Source: Microbacteriaceae bacterium (lineage in GTDB: Bacteria > Actinomycetota > Actinomycetes > Actinomycetales > Microbacteriaceae). From it: DNA of 12,979 bases. The DNA is taken from contig JAGIAU010000040.1 of the NCBI GenBank assembly GCA_017744755.1, positions 1 through 12,979 of the forward strand, written 5' to 3'. Made by a program: the position numbers and the translations under genes. Position 1 is the first letter of the stretch, and every line of letters begins with the position of its first letter. Below are positions 6,869 through 12,979 of this stretch, in pieces. The notes under the pieces are model-generated. The model was not told where the DNA came from. It was given only the letters and a program-made list of their open reading frames with translations, and did not search any database.

Positions 6869-7228
6869 ATGCCCGTTCCCATGCCGCCCCGCCGGCATCG
6901 CCGGCGCCCCAGGCGCCTGCTGAGCCTCCTGCTGCTGCGTGCCCGCAGCGCCGTCCATCCCGTCACGCGCCGCCTCATGCTCTTCAGCGGCTGGACCTGG
7001 TTCGCCGCCGGGTCGCTCGTCGGATTCGAGACGCTCGACATGATCCTCGCGGCGAGCGCGTTCGCCCCGGAGGCCCTGCCGCTGATCCTCGCGACGCTCG
7101 CGATCGCGTGGTACGTCCGCGAATGGTGGCGGGAGGACGCGCTGCGCCATCGCCCTGTTGCGCGGGGCACGGGCCTGCAGTCGCCGCGACGGATCATGCG
7201 GGCGATCCGGAGCGGACGCATAGGCTGA
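6869..7228 (+). CDS. Small two-helix membrane protein, unrecognised
   Basis: The product has 119 aa and no family I can name. The first 30 residues are strongly basic (PRRHRRRPRRLL...). Two hydrophobic segments follow, roughly 36-52 (LMLFSGWTWFAAGSLVG) and 57-83 (LDMILAASAFAPEALPLILATLAIAWY), then a basic tail with REWWRED and SPRRIMRAIRSGR. I chose the ATG at 6869 because AGGAG (6858-6862) lies 6 nt upstream; a further in-frame ATG at 6815 has no comparable site. The stop overlaps the panB -10 box (7221-7226), so the panB promoter lies inside the end of this gene. The 108 bp before it (6761-6868) show no gene, promoter or repeat that I can support. Confidence 0.65.
   Translation: MPVPMPPRRHRRRPRRLLSLLLLRARSAVHPVTRRLMLFSGWTWFAAGSLVGFETLDMILAASAFAPEALPLILATLAIAWYVREWWREDALRHRPVARGTGLQSPRRIMRAIRSGRIG
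7221..7226 (+). promoter_or_regulatory. -10 box of panB (leaderless)
   Basis: TAGGCT is followed by 6 nt (GATGAC) and ATG at 7233. It lies within the last codons of the preceding gene, so panB can be transcribed on its own as well as by read-through. Confidence 0.6.
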
Positions 7229-7232
7229 TGAC

Positions 7233-8054
7233 ATGGCCGACGTCAGCGACGCCCCGAAGCGCGTCCGCACCCGACACTTCCAGCGCGCGAAGGAGCAGGG
7301 CATCCGGATCACCGGGCTCACCTCCTACGACGCCAACTCGGCGAGCATCTTCGACGAGGCCGGCATCGACTTCCTGCTCGTCGGCGACTCGGCCGGGCAG
7401 ACGGTGCTCGGCTACGACACGACGCTGCCGGTCACGGTCGACGAGCTCATCCCCCTGACGCGGGCTGTCGCGAACGCCGTGCAGCGCGCGTTCGTCGTCG
7501 CGGACATGCCGTTCGGCTCCTACGAGTCCGGGCCGGACCATGCGCTCGAGACGGCGTTCCGCTTCATGAAGGAGACCGGCGCGCACGCCGTCAAGCTCGA
7601 GGGCGGCGTCCGCTCCGCGGAGCAGATCCGCCGCATCGTCGCCGCCGGCATCCCCGTCATGGCGCACATCGGCTTCACCCCGCAGTCGGAGCACGGCCTC
7701 GGCGGCCATGTCATCCAGGGCCGCGGCGAGGAGGCCGCGCGACTCCTCGCGGACGCCCATGCCGTGGAGCAGGCGGGCGCGTTCGCCGTCGTCCTCGAGA
7801 TGGTGCCGTCCGCGATCGCCGAGCGCGTCACGAAGGAGCTGACGATCCCGACCATCTCCGTCGGCGCCGGCCCACACTGCGACGGCCAGCTCATGGTCTG
7901 GACCGACTGGGCTGGCCTGTCCAAGGGTCGCGTCCCGAAGTTCGTCAAGAAGTACGCGGATCTGCGCGGGACGCTCCTCGCGGCGGCCCAGACCTACGCC
8001 GCCGAGGTCGCCTCCGGCGTCTACCCGGCGTCCGAGCACGAGTACGAGGACTGA
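7233..8054 (+). CDS. panB: 3-methyl-2-oxobutanoate hydroxymethyltransferase (ketopantoate synthesis)
   Basis: PanB transfers a hydroxymethyl group from 5,10-methylene-tetrahydrofolate to 2-oxoisovalerate to give ketopantoate, the first committed step to pantothenate and CoA; it is a cytoplasmic TIM-barrel enzyme. The 273-aa length is typical. Conserved blocks: TGLTSYDANSASIFDEAGIDFLLVGDSAG-type N-terminus with metal-binding D52 in VGDSAGQTVLG (50-60), D91 in DMPFGSY (91-97), K121 in KLEGG (121-125), HIGFTPQS (145-152) and the catalytic-region Glu, E189 in LEMVPSAIAERVT (188-200), then GAGPHCDGQ (211-219). No Shine-Dalgarno is visible and the ATG sits 6 nt behind TAGGCT, which suggests a leaderless mRNA. 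It converges with the TfoX-like gene, with only 3 bp between the stop codons. panC and panD are not in the window. Confidence 0.97.
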   Translation: MADVSDAPKRVRTRHFQRAKEQGIRITGLTSYDANSASIFDEAGIDFLLVGDSAGQTVLGYDTTLPVTVDELIPLTRAVANAVQRAFVVADMPFGSYESGPDHALETAFRFMKETGAHAVKLEGGVRSAEQIRRIVAAGIPVMAHIGFTPQSEHGLGGHVIQGRGEEAARLLADAHAVEQAGAFAVVLEMVPSAIAERVTKELTIPTISVGAGPHCDGQLMVWTDWAGLSKGRVPKFVKKYADLRGTLLAAAQTYAAEVASGVYPASEHEYED

Positions 8055-8057
8055 GGC

Positions 8058-8390
8058 CTACCGCTCGGACGGCGGGCGCCTCGGCTTCGGCGGATCGATC
8101 ACGGCCGTCGTCGCCATGACGAGCTCCTGCAGCCAGGCGGTGTCGGCGAGCAGCCGGTCCGGGATCCGCCAGTAATCCTTGGACCCGGCGTAGATCGGTC
8201 CGAGCAGGTCCGGGGTGAGCGCCGGGTCCGCCACCGACGTCACCTTGACGCCGAGCACGCCGTCGGTGATGAATGCGGGCAATCGCCCATCGAGGTAGAT
8301 CGCGTATTCGCCGAACATCCGCTTCGCCGTCACCGGCAACGGGTCGAGCGCGGCGAGGATGCGGGCGAGCTGGGCGGGATCGGTGCTCAC
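8058..8390 (-). CDS. TfoX N-terminal domain protein
   Basis: The product is a 110-aa stand-alone TfoX N-terminal-type domain. The family's hallmark is visible as KRMFGEYAIYLDGRLPAF (23-40), followed by GVLGVKVTS (44-52) and a helical end with PIYAGSKDYWRIPDRLLAD (65-83). In gamma-proteobacteria TfoX/Sxy promotes competence-gene expression, but the single-domain actinobacterial proteins have no established role and I do not assign one. I take the GTG at 8390 because the domain begins right after it and it lies 7 nt past the stop of the upstream gene, pointing to translational coupling. The Shine-Dalgarno is weak. A longer in-frame reading upstream is only low-complexity Ser/Arg/Ala and overlaps the preceding gene. 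Confidence 0.82.
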   Translation of the reverse strand: MSTDPAQLARILAALDPLPVTAKRMFGEYAIYLDGRLPAFITDGVLGVKVTSVADPALTPDLLGPIYAGSKDYWRIPDRLLADTAWLQELVMATTAVIDPPKPRRPPSER

Positions 8391-8397
8391 GCGGGGC

Positions 8398-8643
8398 TCA
8401 GTCGCTCTCTTCGCGCCAGCGGCGGGCGCGCTCGGCGACGATCTCGGGGGCGCGCTGCGCGTCCTCGCGGGTCCGGAACGGTCCGATGCGGTCGACGCCG
8501 TGCGCCTGCCGACCGTGCTCCGCCTCGCCGGTGCGTTCGTTGTACCACCACTCCGGCTCGACGCCCGGATCCGCGATGGCTCCGAGGACGTCATCGATCG
8601 CGCTGTCGAGCTGTGCTTCGTCGTCCCGCTCCTGGTCGCCCAT
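8398..8643 (-). CDS. Small SPOR-like hypothetical protein
   Basis: The product is an acidic, 81-aa soluble protein. The central part WWYNERTGEAEHGRQ (32-46), then DRIGPFRTREDAQRAPEIVAERARRW (51-76), resembles small actinobacterial proteins often annotated as SPOR-domain-like: an aromatic/turn segment, then a 'R-[IM]-GP[YF].TREEA..A' block leading into a helix. The resemblance is from memory and the biochemical role is unknown. The ATG at 8643 lies 7 nt behind a minus-strand TAGCAT -10 box, so it is probably leaderless. It is the first gene of a two-gene unit with the TfoX-like gene and starts back-to-back with map, only 12 bp apart. Confidence 0.75.
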   Translation of the reverse strand: MGDQERDDEAQLDSAIDDVLGAIADPGVEPEWWYNERTGEAEHGRQAHGVDRIGPFRTREDAQRAPEIVAERARRWREESD

Positions 8644-8658
8644 AGGCTTGATGCTATG
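8641..8658. promoter_or_regulatory. Interlocked divergent leaderless promoters (SPOR-like gene / map)
   Basis: The 18 bp CATAGGCTTGATGCTATG contain both start codons and both -10 boxes. On the plus strand TAGGCT (8643-8648) precedes the map ATG (8656) by 7 nt. On the minus strand TAGCAT (8656-8651) precedes the other ATG (8643) by 7 nt. Each -10 box overlaps one base of the opposite gene's start codon, and the ends CATAG/CTATG are symmetric. Confidence 0.65.
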
Positions 8659-9540
8659 CCTTGGGACTCCTCCGGTCACCTGATTCCGGGCGTGCTCAGC
8701 GCGAGGCGCACCGTGCCCGCGAATATTCCGCGACCGGAATACGTCGATCGTCCGGCACCGGCCCGCTACGACGGCGGCGACGTCTACGACGCCGAGGAGA
8801 TCGCGCGCATCCGCGCCGCGGGCCGCATCGCCGCCCAGGCGGTCGAGGCCGTCGGCGCGGCGATCCGCCCCGGCGTCACGACCGACGAGCTCGACGCGAT
8901 CGCGCACGACTTCGTGACGAGCCACGGCGCCTACCCGTCGACGCTCGGCTACCGCGGCTTCCCGAAGTCCTCGTGCACGAGCGTCAACGAGGTCGTCTGC
9001 CACGGCATCCCCGACGACACGATGCTCCGCGAGGGCGATCTCGTGAACATCGACATCACCGCCTACAAGGACGGCATGCACGGCGATCTCAACGCGACCT
9101 TCGTCGTCGGCGAGGCGCCCCAGGACACGATCGATCTCGTCGAACGCACCCGTGAGGCGATGCTGCGCGGCATCAAGGTCGTCGCCCCCGGCCGGCGCAT
9201 CAACCTCATCGGGCGCGCGATCGAGTCGTACGCGAAGCGCTTCGGCTACGGCGTCGTCCGCGAGTTCACCGGCCACGGCGTCGGCCGCGCGTTCCACACC
9301 GGCCTCATCGTCCCCCACTACGACGCCGCCCCGCAGCACGACGAGGAGATCGTGCCCGGCATGGTGTTCACGATCGAGCCGATGCTCACGATCGGCACGC
9401 CGGAGGCGCCCGGGACGACCGCGTGGGACGAGTGGACGGACGGCTGGACGATCGTCACGCGCGACCGCCGGCGCACGGCGCAGTTCGAGCACACCCTCGT
9501 CGTCACCGAGTCGGGTGCCGATATTCTTACCCTGCCCTGA
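8656..9540 (+). CDS. map: Methionine aminopeptidase, type I (actinobacterial 1c form)
   Basis: Removes the N-terminal Met from nascent proteins whose second residue is small; it is a cytoplasmic dinuclear-metal 'pita-bread' enzyme. The 294-aa product has the full ligand set: D133 (NIDITAYKDG), D144 (MHGD), H207 (FTGHGVGRAFH), E241 (FTIEPM) and E278 (AQFEHT), plus the substrate-binding H116 (NEVVCHGIP). The roughly 40-residue N-terminal extension, with RTVPANIPRPEYVDRPAPA (18-36), matches the proline-rich extension of actinobacterial type 1c enzymes, thought to aid ribosome contact. The ATG at 8656 (MPWDSSGHLIPG) fits that family's usual N-terminus and lies 7 nt behind TAGGCT, so it is probably leaderless. 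ppgK follows after 58 bp on the same strand without an evident promoter or terminator. Confidence 0.97.
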   Translation: MPWDSSGHLIPGVLSARRTVPANIPRPEYVDRPAPARYDGGDVYDAEEIARIRAAGRIAAQAVEAVGAAIRPGVTTDELDAIAHDFVTSHGAYPSTLGYRGFPKSSCTSVNEVVCHGIPDDTMLREGDLVNIDITAYKDGMHGDLNATFVVGEAPQDTIDLVERTREAMLRGIKVVAPGRRINLIGRAIESYAKRFGYGVVREFTGHGVGRAFHTGLIVPHYDAAPQHDEEIVPGMVFTIEPMLTIGTPEAPGTTAWDEWTDGWTIVTRDRRRTAQFEHTLVVTESGADILTLP

Positions 9541-9598
9541 GGCCGGTTGCACGGCCCGGGCGACCACCACCACGAAGCAGGAACGGACAGCAGGACAC

Positions 9599-10351
9599 AT
9601 GGCCCACGCACTCGGCATCGACATCGGCGGCACCGGCACGAAGGGCGCCATCGTCGACACCGAATCCGGCAAGCTCGTCACGGACCGCCACAAGCTGCTC
9701 ACGCCCAAGGGCGGCGAGCCGAAGCCGATGATCCACACCGCGGTGGAGCTCGTGGAGCAGATCCCCGGCTCGAGCGAGCCGATCCCGGTCGGCATCGCGT
9801 TCCCGACCATCGTGAAGAACGGCCTGACCCTCTCCGCCGGCAACATCTCGAAGAAGTGGATCGGCTACGACGCGCGCACCAGGTTCTCCGAGGCCCTCGG
9901 CCGCACGGTCACCCTCGTCAACGACGCCGACGCCGCCGGCTACGCCGAGCTGCACTACGGCGCCGCGAAGGGCGTGCCGGGCCTCGTCATCCTGACGACG
10001 CTCGGCACGGGCATCGGGAGCGCGTTCATCTACAACGGCGTCCTCGTGCCGAACACGGAGTTCGGCTTCCTCGAGATCGACGGCGACATCGCCGAGGCGA
10101 GCGCCTCGTACCGGGCGAAGGAGGAGCACGGCTACGACTGGAAGCAGTGGGCGAAGCGCCTCCAGCGCTTCTACACGCACCTCGAGCGCATCTTCTCCCC
10201 CGACCTATTCATCGTCGGCGGCGGCGTGTCGAAGAACGCGGACGACTTCATGCCGCTCCTGGACCTCTCCACCCCGATCGTGACGGCGACGCACCAGAAC
10301 AACGCGGGCATCCTCGGCGCCGCCGCGATCGCGGCCGCCGGCCTGGGGTGA
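9599..10351 (+). CDS. ppgK: Polyphosphate glucokinase
   Basis: Phosphorylates glucose to glucose-6-phosphate using inorganic polyphosphate or ATP; a ROK-family cytoplasmic enzyme typical of Actinobacteria. The 250-aa product shows the first phosphate loop IDIGGTGTKGAIVD (7-20), the catalytic Asp region VNDADAAGYAE (107-117), the second phosphate motif TTLGTGIGSAF (133-143) and PDLFIVGGGVSK (201-212), with the NNAGILGAA end. It lacks the ROK Cys-rich zinc site, as other PpgK do. At 154-159 it reads EFGFLE where I recall EFGHLE in the mycobacterial enzyme, so a sugar-contacting His is replaced by F157. The start is ATG at 9599 with AGGA just upstream (9592-9595), giving MAHALGIDIGG. It probably shares a transcript with map and converges with the DUF2510-type gene 25 bp downstream. 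Confidence 0.94.
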   Translation: MAHALGIDIGGTGTKGAIVDTESGKLVTDRHKLLTPKGGEPKPMIHTAVELVEQIPGSSEPIPVGIAFPTIVKNGLTLSAGNISKKWIGYDARTRFSEALGRTVTLVNDADAAGYAELHYGAAKGVPGLVILTTLGTGIGSAFIYNGVLVPNTEFGFLEIDGDIAEASASYRAKEEHGYDWKQWAKRLQRFYTHLERIFSPDLFIVGGGVSKNADDFMPLLDLSTPIVTATHQNNAGILGAAAIAAAGLG

Positions 10352-10376
10352 TCGGGCCGCAGCAGCAGGCGCCGCG

Positions 10377-10613
10377 CTAGCGGCCCGCGTCGCCGCGCTC
10401 GATGATCTCGGCGGCGAGCTCCCGGAGCTCGCGCGCGGCCGCCCCGGCCTTCGCGGCCGAGTCGTGCCGGCTCGCCGACGGCGGGATGGAGCCGAGCGGC
10501 ACGAACCGGACGTGCTCCGTCCACTCCGCGCCATCCCACCAGCGCGCCTGGCCGGGCGTGCTCGGATCGTCGTACCAGGCGGCCGGGGGCGGCGCTTCGT
10601 CGGATGGGGACAT
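10377..10613 (-). CDS. Small DUF2510-type protein
   Basis: The product has 78 aa. Residues 9-36 (PPAAWYDDPSTPGQARWWDGAEWTEHVR, read as two blocks) match the tryptophan-rich DUF2510 pattern: W-Y-x-D-P, then R-W-W-D-G-x-x-W-T. The motif is common in actinobacteria, often at the N-terminus of membrane proteins, and its function is unknown. Here no transmembrane segment follows; the C-terminus (52-73) is a predicted Ala/Glu/Arg helix, possibly coiled coil. The ATG at 10613 is supported by AGGAG 9 nt upstream; a GTG at 10643 would extend it by 10 residues (MHIYLQERAP) but sits too close to the -10 box. Its leader can fold around the ribosome-binding site. Confidence 0.78.
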   Translation of the reverse strand: MSPSDEAPPPAAWYDDPSTPGQARWWDGAEWTEHVRFVPLGSIPPSASRHDSAAKAGAAARELRELAAEIIERGDAGR

Positions 10614-10614
10614 C

Positions 10615-10644
10615 GGTGCACGCTCCTGGAGGTAGATGTGCACC
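10615..10644 (-). promoter_or_regulatory. Leader hairpin holding the ribosome-binding site of the DUF2510-type gene
   Basis: In the minus-strand mRNA GGUGCAC (10644-10638) pairs with GUGCACC (10621-10615), a perfect 7-bp stem that ends two bases before the AUG. The 16-nt loop holds both an anti-Shine-Dalgarno-like ACCUCC and the Shine-Dalgarno AGGAG. The fold could limit ribosome access. Confidence 0.5.
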
Positions 10645-10659
10645 TCGCAAATTAGCGAG
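10644..10659 (-). promoter_or_regulatory. -10 box within a small palindrome, DUF2510-type gene
   Basis: CTCGCTAATTTGCGAG (minus strand) is a 16-bp palindrome with 5-bp outer arms and one central mismatched pair. It contains TAATTT (10654-10649), an AT-rich -10 match. Transcription would begin near 10642, leaving a leader of about 29 nt before the ATG at 10613. The palindrome could be an operator. Confidence 0.45.
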
Positions 10660-10673
10660 TGACGCTCAGCTGG

Positions 10674-10722
10674 AAAAGGCCTTGATCAGCGCCGGAGAAC
10701 GTCCTGAGCAGAAGCTGAGGCC
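10674..10722 (-). terminator. Possible rnpB terminator
   Basis: Just after the RNase P RNA, the minus-strand transcript can pair GGCCUCAGC (10722-10714) with GCUGA (10690-10686) and GGCC (10681-10678), with a 4-nt bulge and a 23-nt loop, followed directly by UUUU (10677-10674). The stem is irregular, so this is a weak call; no better terminator is visible nearby. Confidence 0.3.
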
Positions 10723-10726
10723 GGCG

Positions 10727-11086
<360 letters not shown>

Positions 11087-11093
11087 TGCACCC

Positions 11094-11099
11094 AGGGTA
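11094..11099 (-). promoter_or_regulatory. -10 box of rnpB
   Basis: TACCCT on the minus strand is followed by 7 nt (GGGTGCA) and then the first P1 base at 11086. No good -35 hexamer is visible upstream. Confidence 0.5.
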
Positions 11100-11133
11100 C
11101 TCGTCCGGCGCCGGCGGCGGGCAGGATGGTCCC

Positions 11134-12843
11134 GTGGAGGAACTCGGCCTGCTCGCCCTCGCGGCGGTGCTCATCGTCGTGGCCGCTTCAGCCGTCGCGG
11201 CGAAGCTCGGCATCGCCACGCCGATCCTGCTCGTCCTGATCGGCCTCGGCACGAGCCTGCTGCCCGGCGCCCCGGAGCTGCGCATCCCGCCGGAGTGGAT
11301 CCTCGCGGTCGTGCTGCCGCCGATCCTGTACTCGGCGGCGGTGAACATGCCCGCCATGGACTTCCGCCGGAATCTCGCCCCGATCGGCGCGCTCTCGGTC
11401 TTCCTCGTCATCACCTCGGCGTTCGCGACGGGCGCCGTCATCTGGCTGCTCTTCCCCGCGCTCGACTTCGCCGCCTCGGTCGCGCTCGGCGCGGTCATCA
11501 GCCCGCCGGACGCCGTGGCGGCCACGGCGATCGGGAAGCGCCTCGGGCTCCCGCACCGGCTGGTGACGATCATGGAGGGCGAGGGCCTCGTCAACGACGC
11601 GACGGCGCTCGTCATGATGCGCTCCGCGATCGCGGCGATCTCCGCCGCGCTCTCGTTCTGGGGCGCGATCGGCGATTTCGCGTTCGCGGTCGCGCTCGGC
11701 ATCCTGGTCGGCCTCGTCGTGGGCGGCGTGTCCGTGTGGGTGCGCTCGCGCATCCGCCAGCCCGTGCTGACGACCGCGATCTCCTTCGTCGTCCCCTTCC
11801 TCGCCTACCTCCCCGCCGAGGAGCTCGGCGCCTCCGGCGTGCTCGCCGTGGTCGTCGCGGGCATCGTGACGGGGCACTTCGGCGTGCGGCGGTTCACCGC
11901 GCAGGACCGCATCGCCGAGCGGATGAACTGGCGCACCATTCAGCTCCTGCTCGAGAACGGCGTGTTCCTCGTCATGGGCTTCGAGCTGACGACCGTGCTC
12001 GGCGACGTGGTCGAGGACGACCTCGGGGTCTGGGCTGCGGTCGGCATCGGCCTGCTCGCGACCGCGGTGCTCTTCCTCGTCCGCCTCGCCTTCGTCGTGC
12101 CGCTCATCGCCGGCCTGCGCCTCGGCCAGCGCGGGGCGGCGCGGCGCGCGGAGCGGATCCGGGACACGCTCGGCCGGATCGACGCGATCGACTTCGCCCC
12201 GGAGCATGCGCCCCGCGTGGAACGGGTGACGTCCCGCCTGCAACGCGCGCACGCGGACGCGCGCTTCCTCGCGGACGAGGGGCTCGGCTGGCGTGGCGGC
12301 GCCGTGCTCGCCTGGTCGGGCATGCGCGGCGTGGTGACGCTCGCCGCGGCGCAATCACTCCCCTCGGATCTGCCGTACCGGCCGCAGCTCGTCCTCGTCG
12401 CGTTCACGGTCGCGATCGTCACGCTCGTGCTGCAGGGCGGCACGCTGCCACTGCTCATCCGGTGGCTGCGCATCCGCGGCGCCACCCCGCACGAGACCAG
12501 GCGGGAGCTCGCCCGCCTCACCGCGGAGATCGGGGAGGCCGCCCGGACGGTGCTGGAGAACCCGGACCTCCGCCGCGACGACGGCCAGCCCTTCGACGAC
12601 GAGATCGTCGAGCAGGTGCGCACGAGCAGCCGGTCGATGCTCGAGTCGCTCGGCGCGACCGAGGAGTGGGAGGCCGGCACGACGCCGCTGCAGCAGCGGC
12701 GCGAGCTGCAGCGGCTGCTGATCGAGGCCGAGCAGGCCGCGCTGCTCGAGGCGCGTGCGAGCGGCCTCTACCCCTCGCATGTCGTGGAGGCGGTGCAGCG
12801 CCTCATCGACGAGGAGTCCGCCCGGCTGAACGGCCTGTCCTGA
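11134..12843 (+). CDS. Na+/H+ antiporter, CPA1 (NhaP/NHE-like) family
   Basis: Membrane exchanger of monovalent cations (Na+, possibly K+) for protons, serving pH and salt homeostasis. The 569-aa product has a hydrophobic core of about 12 helices between residues 4 and 445 and a charged cytoplasmic tail (about 450-569) rich in Glu/Arg helices. Family hallmarks: ISPPDAVAATAIGKR (122-136) with ion-binding-site D126, EGEGLVNDATALV (148-160) with N154-D155, and WSGMRGVVTLAAA (394-406) with R398. A hydrophilic loop (330-386) precedes the last helices, as in bacterial NhaP-type proteins. I chose the GTG at 11134 because AGGA (11123-11126) lies 7 nt upstream and the first helix begins there. The frame is open further upstream, but that stretch is rnpB in antisense. 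Ion specificity cannot be read from the sequence. Confidence 0.92.
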   Translation: MEELGLLALAAVLIVVAASAVAAKLGIATPILLVLIGLGTSLLPGAPELRIPPEWILAVVLPPILYSAAVNMPAMDFRRNLAPIGALSVFLVITSAFATGAVIWLLFPALDFAASVALGAVISPPDAVAATAIGKRLGLPHRLVTIMEGEGLVNDATALVMMRSAIAAISAALSFWGAIGDFAFAVALGILVGLVVGGVSVWVRSRIRQPVLTTAISFVVPFLAYLPAEELGASGVLAVVVAGIVTGHFGVRRFTAQDRIAERMNWRTIQLLLENGVFLVMGFELTTVLGDVVEDDLGVWAAVGIGLLATAVLFLVRLAFVVPLIAGLRLGQRGAARRAERIRDTLGRIDAIDFAPEHAPRVERVTSRLQRAHADARFLADEGLGWRGGAVLAWSGMRGVVTLAAAQSLPSDLPYRPQLVLVAFTVAIVTLVLQGGTLPLLIRWLRIRGATPHETRRELARLTAEIGEAARTVLENPDLRRDDGQPFDDEIVEQVRTSSRSMLESLGATEEWEAGTTPLQQRRELQRLLIEAEQAALLEARASGLYPSHVVEAVQRLIDEESARLNGLS

Positions 12844-12869
12844 CCCGGAGCCGGGTCGGCGGCCCGCCG
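12844..12869. terminator. Possible bidirectional terminator hairpins
   Basis: Between the convergent antiporter and the gene at 12874, CCCGG-AG-CCGGG (12844-12855) and CGGCG-GCC-CGCCG (12857-12869) form two adjacent short GC-rich stems in 26 bp. There is no U-tract, and at this GC content such stems are common by chance. Confidence 0.35.
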
Positions 12870-12873
12870 CGCG

Positions 12874-12979
12874 TCAGAGCCCGGACTCGGCGGTCCGGAT
12901 GAGGATCGCCTCGCTCGACGAGCAGAGGAGGACGTCGTCCGGCGCGGCCGCCCGTACGCGGGCGAGCTCGTCGGAGAGC
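12874..12979 (-). CDS. C-terminal end of an unidentified protein, partial
   Basis: The minus strand is open from the window edge to TGA at 12876-12874. The last 34 codons read LSDELARVRAAAPDDVLLCS followed by SSEAILIRTAESGL. The pattern (amphipathic helix, DDVLL strand, a second strand-like AILIRT, short tail) looks like the end of a real alpha/beta protein, with third-position GC matching the neighbours. I cannot name the family from this fragment. It converges with the antiporter, 30 bp between stop codons. Confidence 0.55.
   Translation of the reverse strand, partial: LSDELARVRAAAPDDVLLCSSSEAILIRTAESGL

Noticed and set aside
4555..7221. An 888-codon open frame on the minus strand across nadE and the small membrane-protein genes
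   Set aside because: It is a mirror frame of nadE and its neighbours with Arg-rich, repetitive composition; nadE with its intact triad and PP-loop explains the DNA.
8391..8594. Longer start for the TfoX-like protein
   Set aside because: The extension is Ser/Arg/Ala-rich, overlaps the SPOR-like gene in another frame, and the domain begins immediately after the GTG at 8390.
9541..9598. A promoter or terminator between map and ppgK
   Set aside because: No TANNNT box stands at a useful distance from the ppgK start, and the only pairing (GGCC with GGCC) is too short to support a terminator.
11188..12354. A 388-codon minus-strand open frame inside the antiporter gene
   Set aside because: It is a mirror frame dominated by Arg/Glu/Asp/His; the plus-strand protein has conserved antiporter motifs and helices.

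Overview
The window is a gene-dense, very GC-rich stretch of actinobacterial chromosome, most likely from the family Microbacteriaceae (Microbacterium-like). Three things point there: the glutamine synthetase/GlnE pair, methionine aminopeptidase and polyphosphate glucokinase are all of actinobacterial type; the RNase P RNA carries the high-GC Gram-positive class A core; and most start codons sit 6-7 nt behind a TANNNT -10 box, the leaderless arrangement common in this phylum. It reads as core metabolism. I see no insertion sequence, phage, CRISPR array, tRNA or defence system.

Layout. Positions 1-74 (minus) hold the first codons of a gene that leaves the window, probably a DEAD/DEAH-type helicase. 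A near-perfect 83-bp hairpin (106-188) separates it from a minus-strand glnA-glnE unit (197-4531), which covers nitrogen assimilation and its control. A 65-bp divergent promoter region with an 18-bp operator-like palindrome separates glnA from nadE (plus, 4597-6315, glutamine-dependent NAD synthesis). A cluster of inverted repeats follows, then two small unrecognised membrane-protein genes and panB (7233-8054, first step of pantothenate synthesis). A two-gene minus unit (a small SPOR-like protein, then a TfoX N-terminal-domain protein) converges on panB and diverges from map (8656-9540, methionine aminopeptidase). ppgK (9599-10351, polyphosphate glucokinase) follows map. A small DUF2510-type gene and rnpB (RNase P RNA, about 10727-11086) lie on the minus strand, followed by a CPA1-type Na+/H+ antiporter (11134-12843) and the C-terminal tail of an unidentified minus-strand gene.

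How the genes connect. glnA and nadE are both tied to glutamine: GlnA-type enzymes make it, and NadE spends it as an ammonia donor. The two genes share one control region. The GlnA encoded here has Trp where adenylylated glutamine synthetases have Tyr, so its neighbour GlnE must act on another glutamine synthetase elsewhere in the genome. nadE and panB both serve cofactor synthesis (NAD, CoA). The remaining genes are housekeeping genes with no evident joint pathway.

The most interesting signals are non-coding: the 30-bp perfect inverted repeat after glnE, the glnA/nadE palindrome, a palindrome lying in frame in the NadE interdomain linker, and two interlocked leaderless promoters between map and its divergent neighbour. 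I did not find a convincing undescribed multi-gene system.
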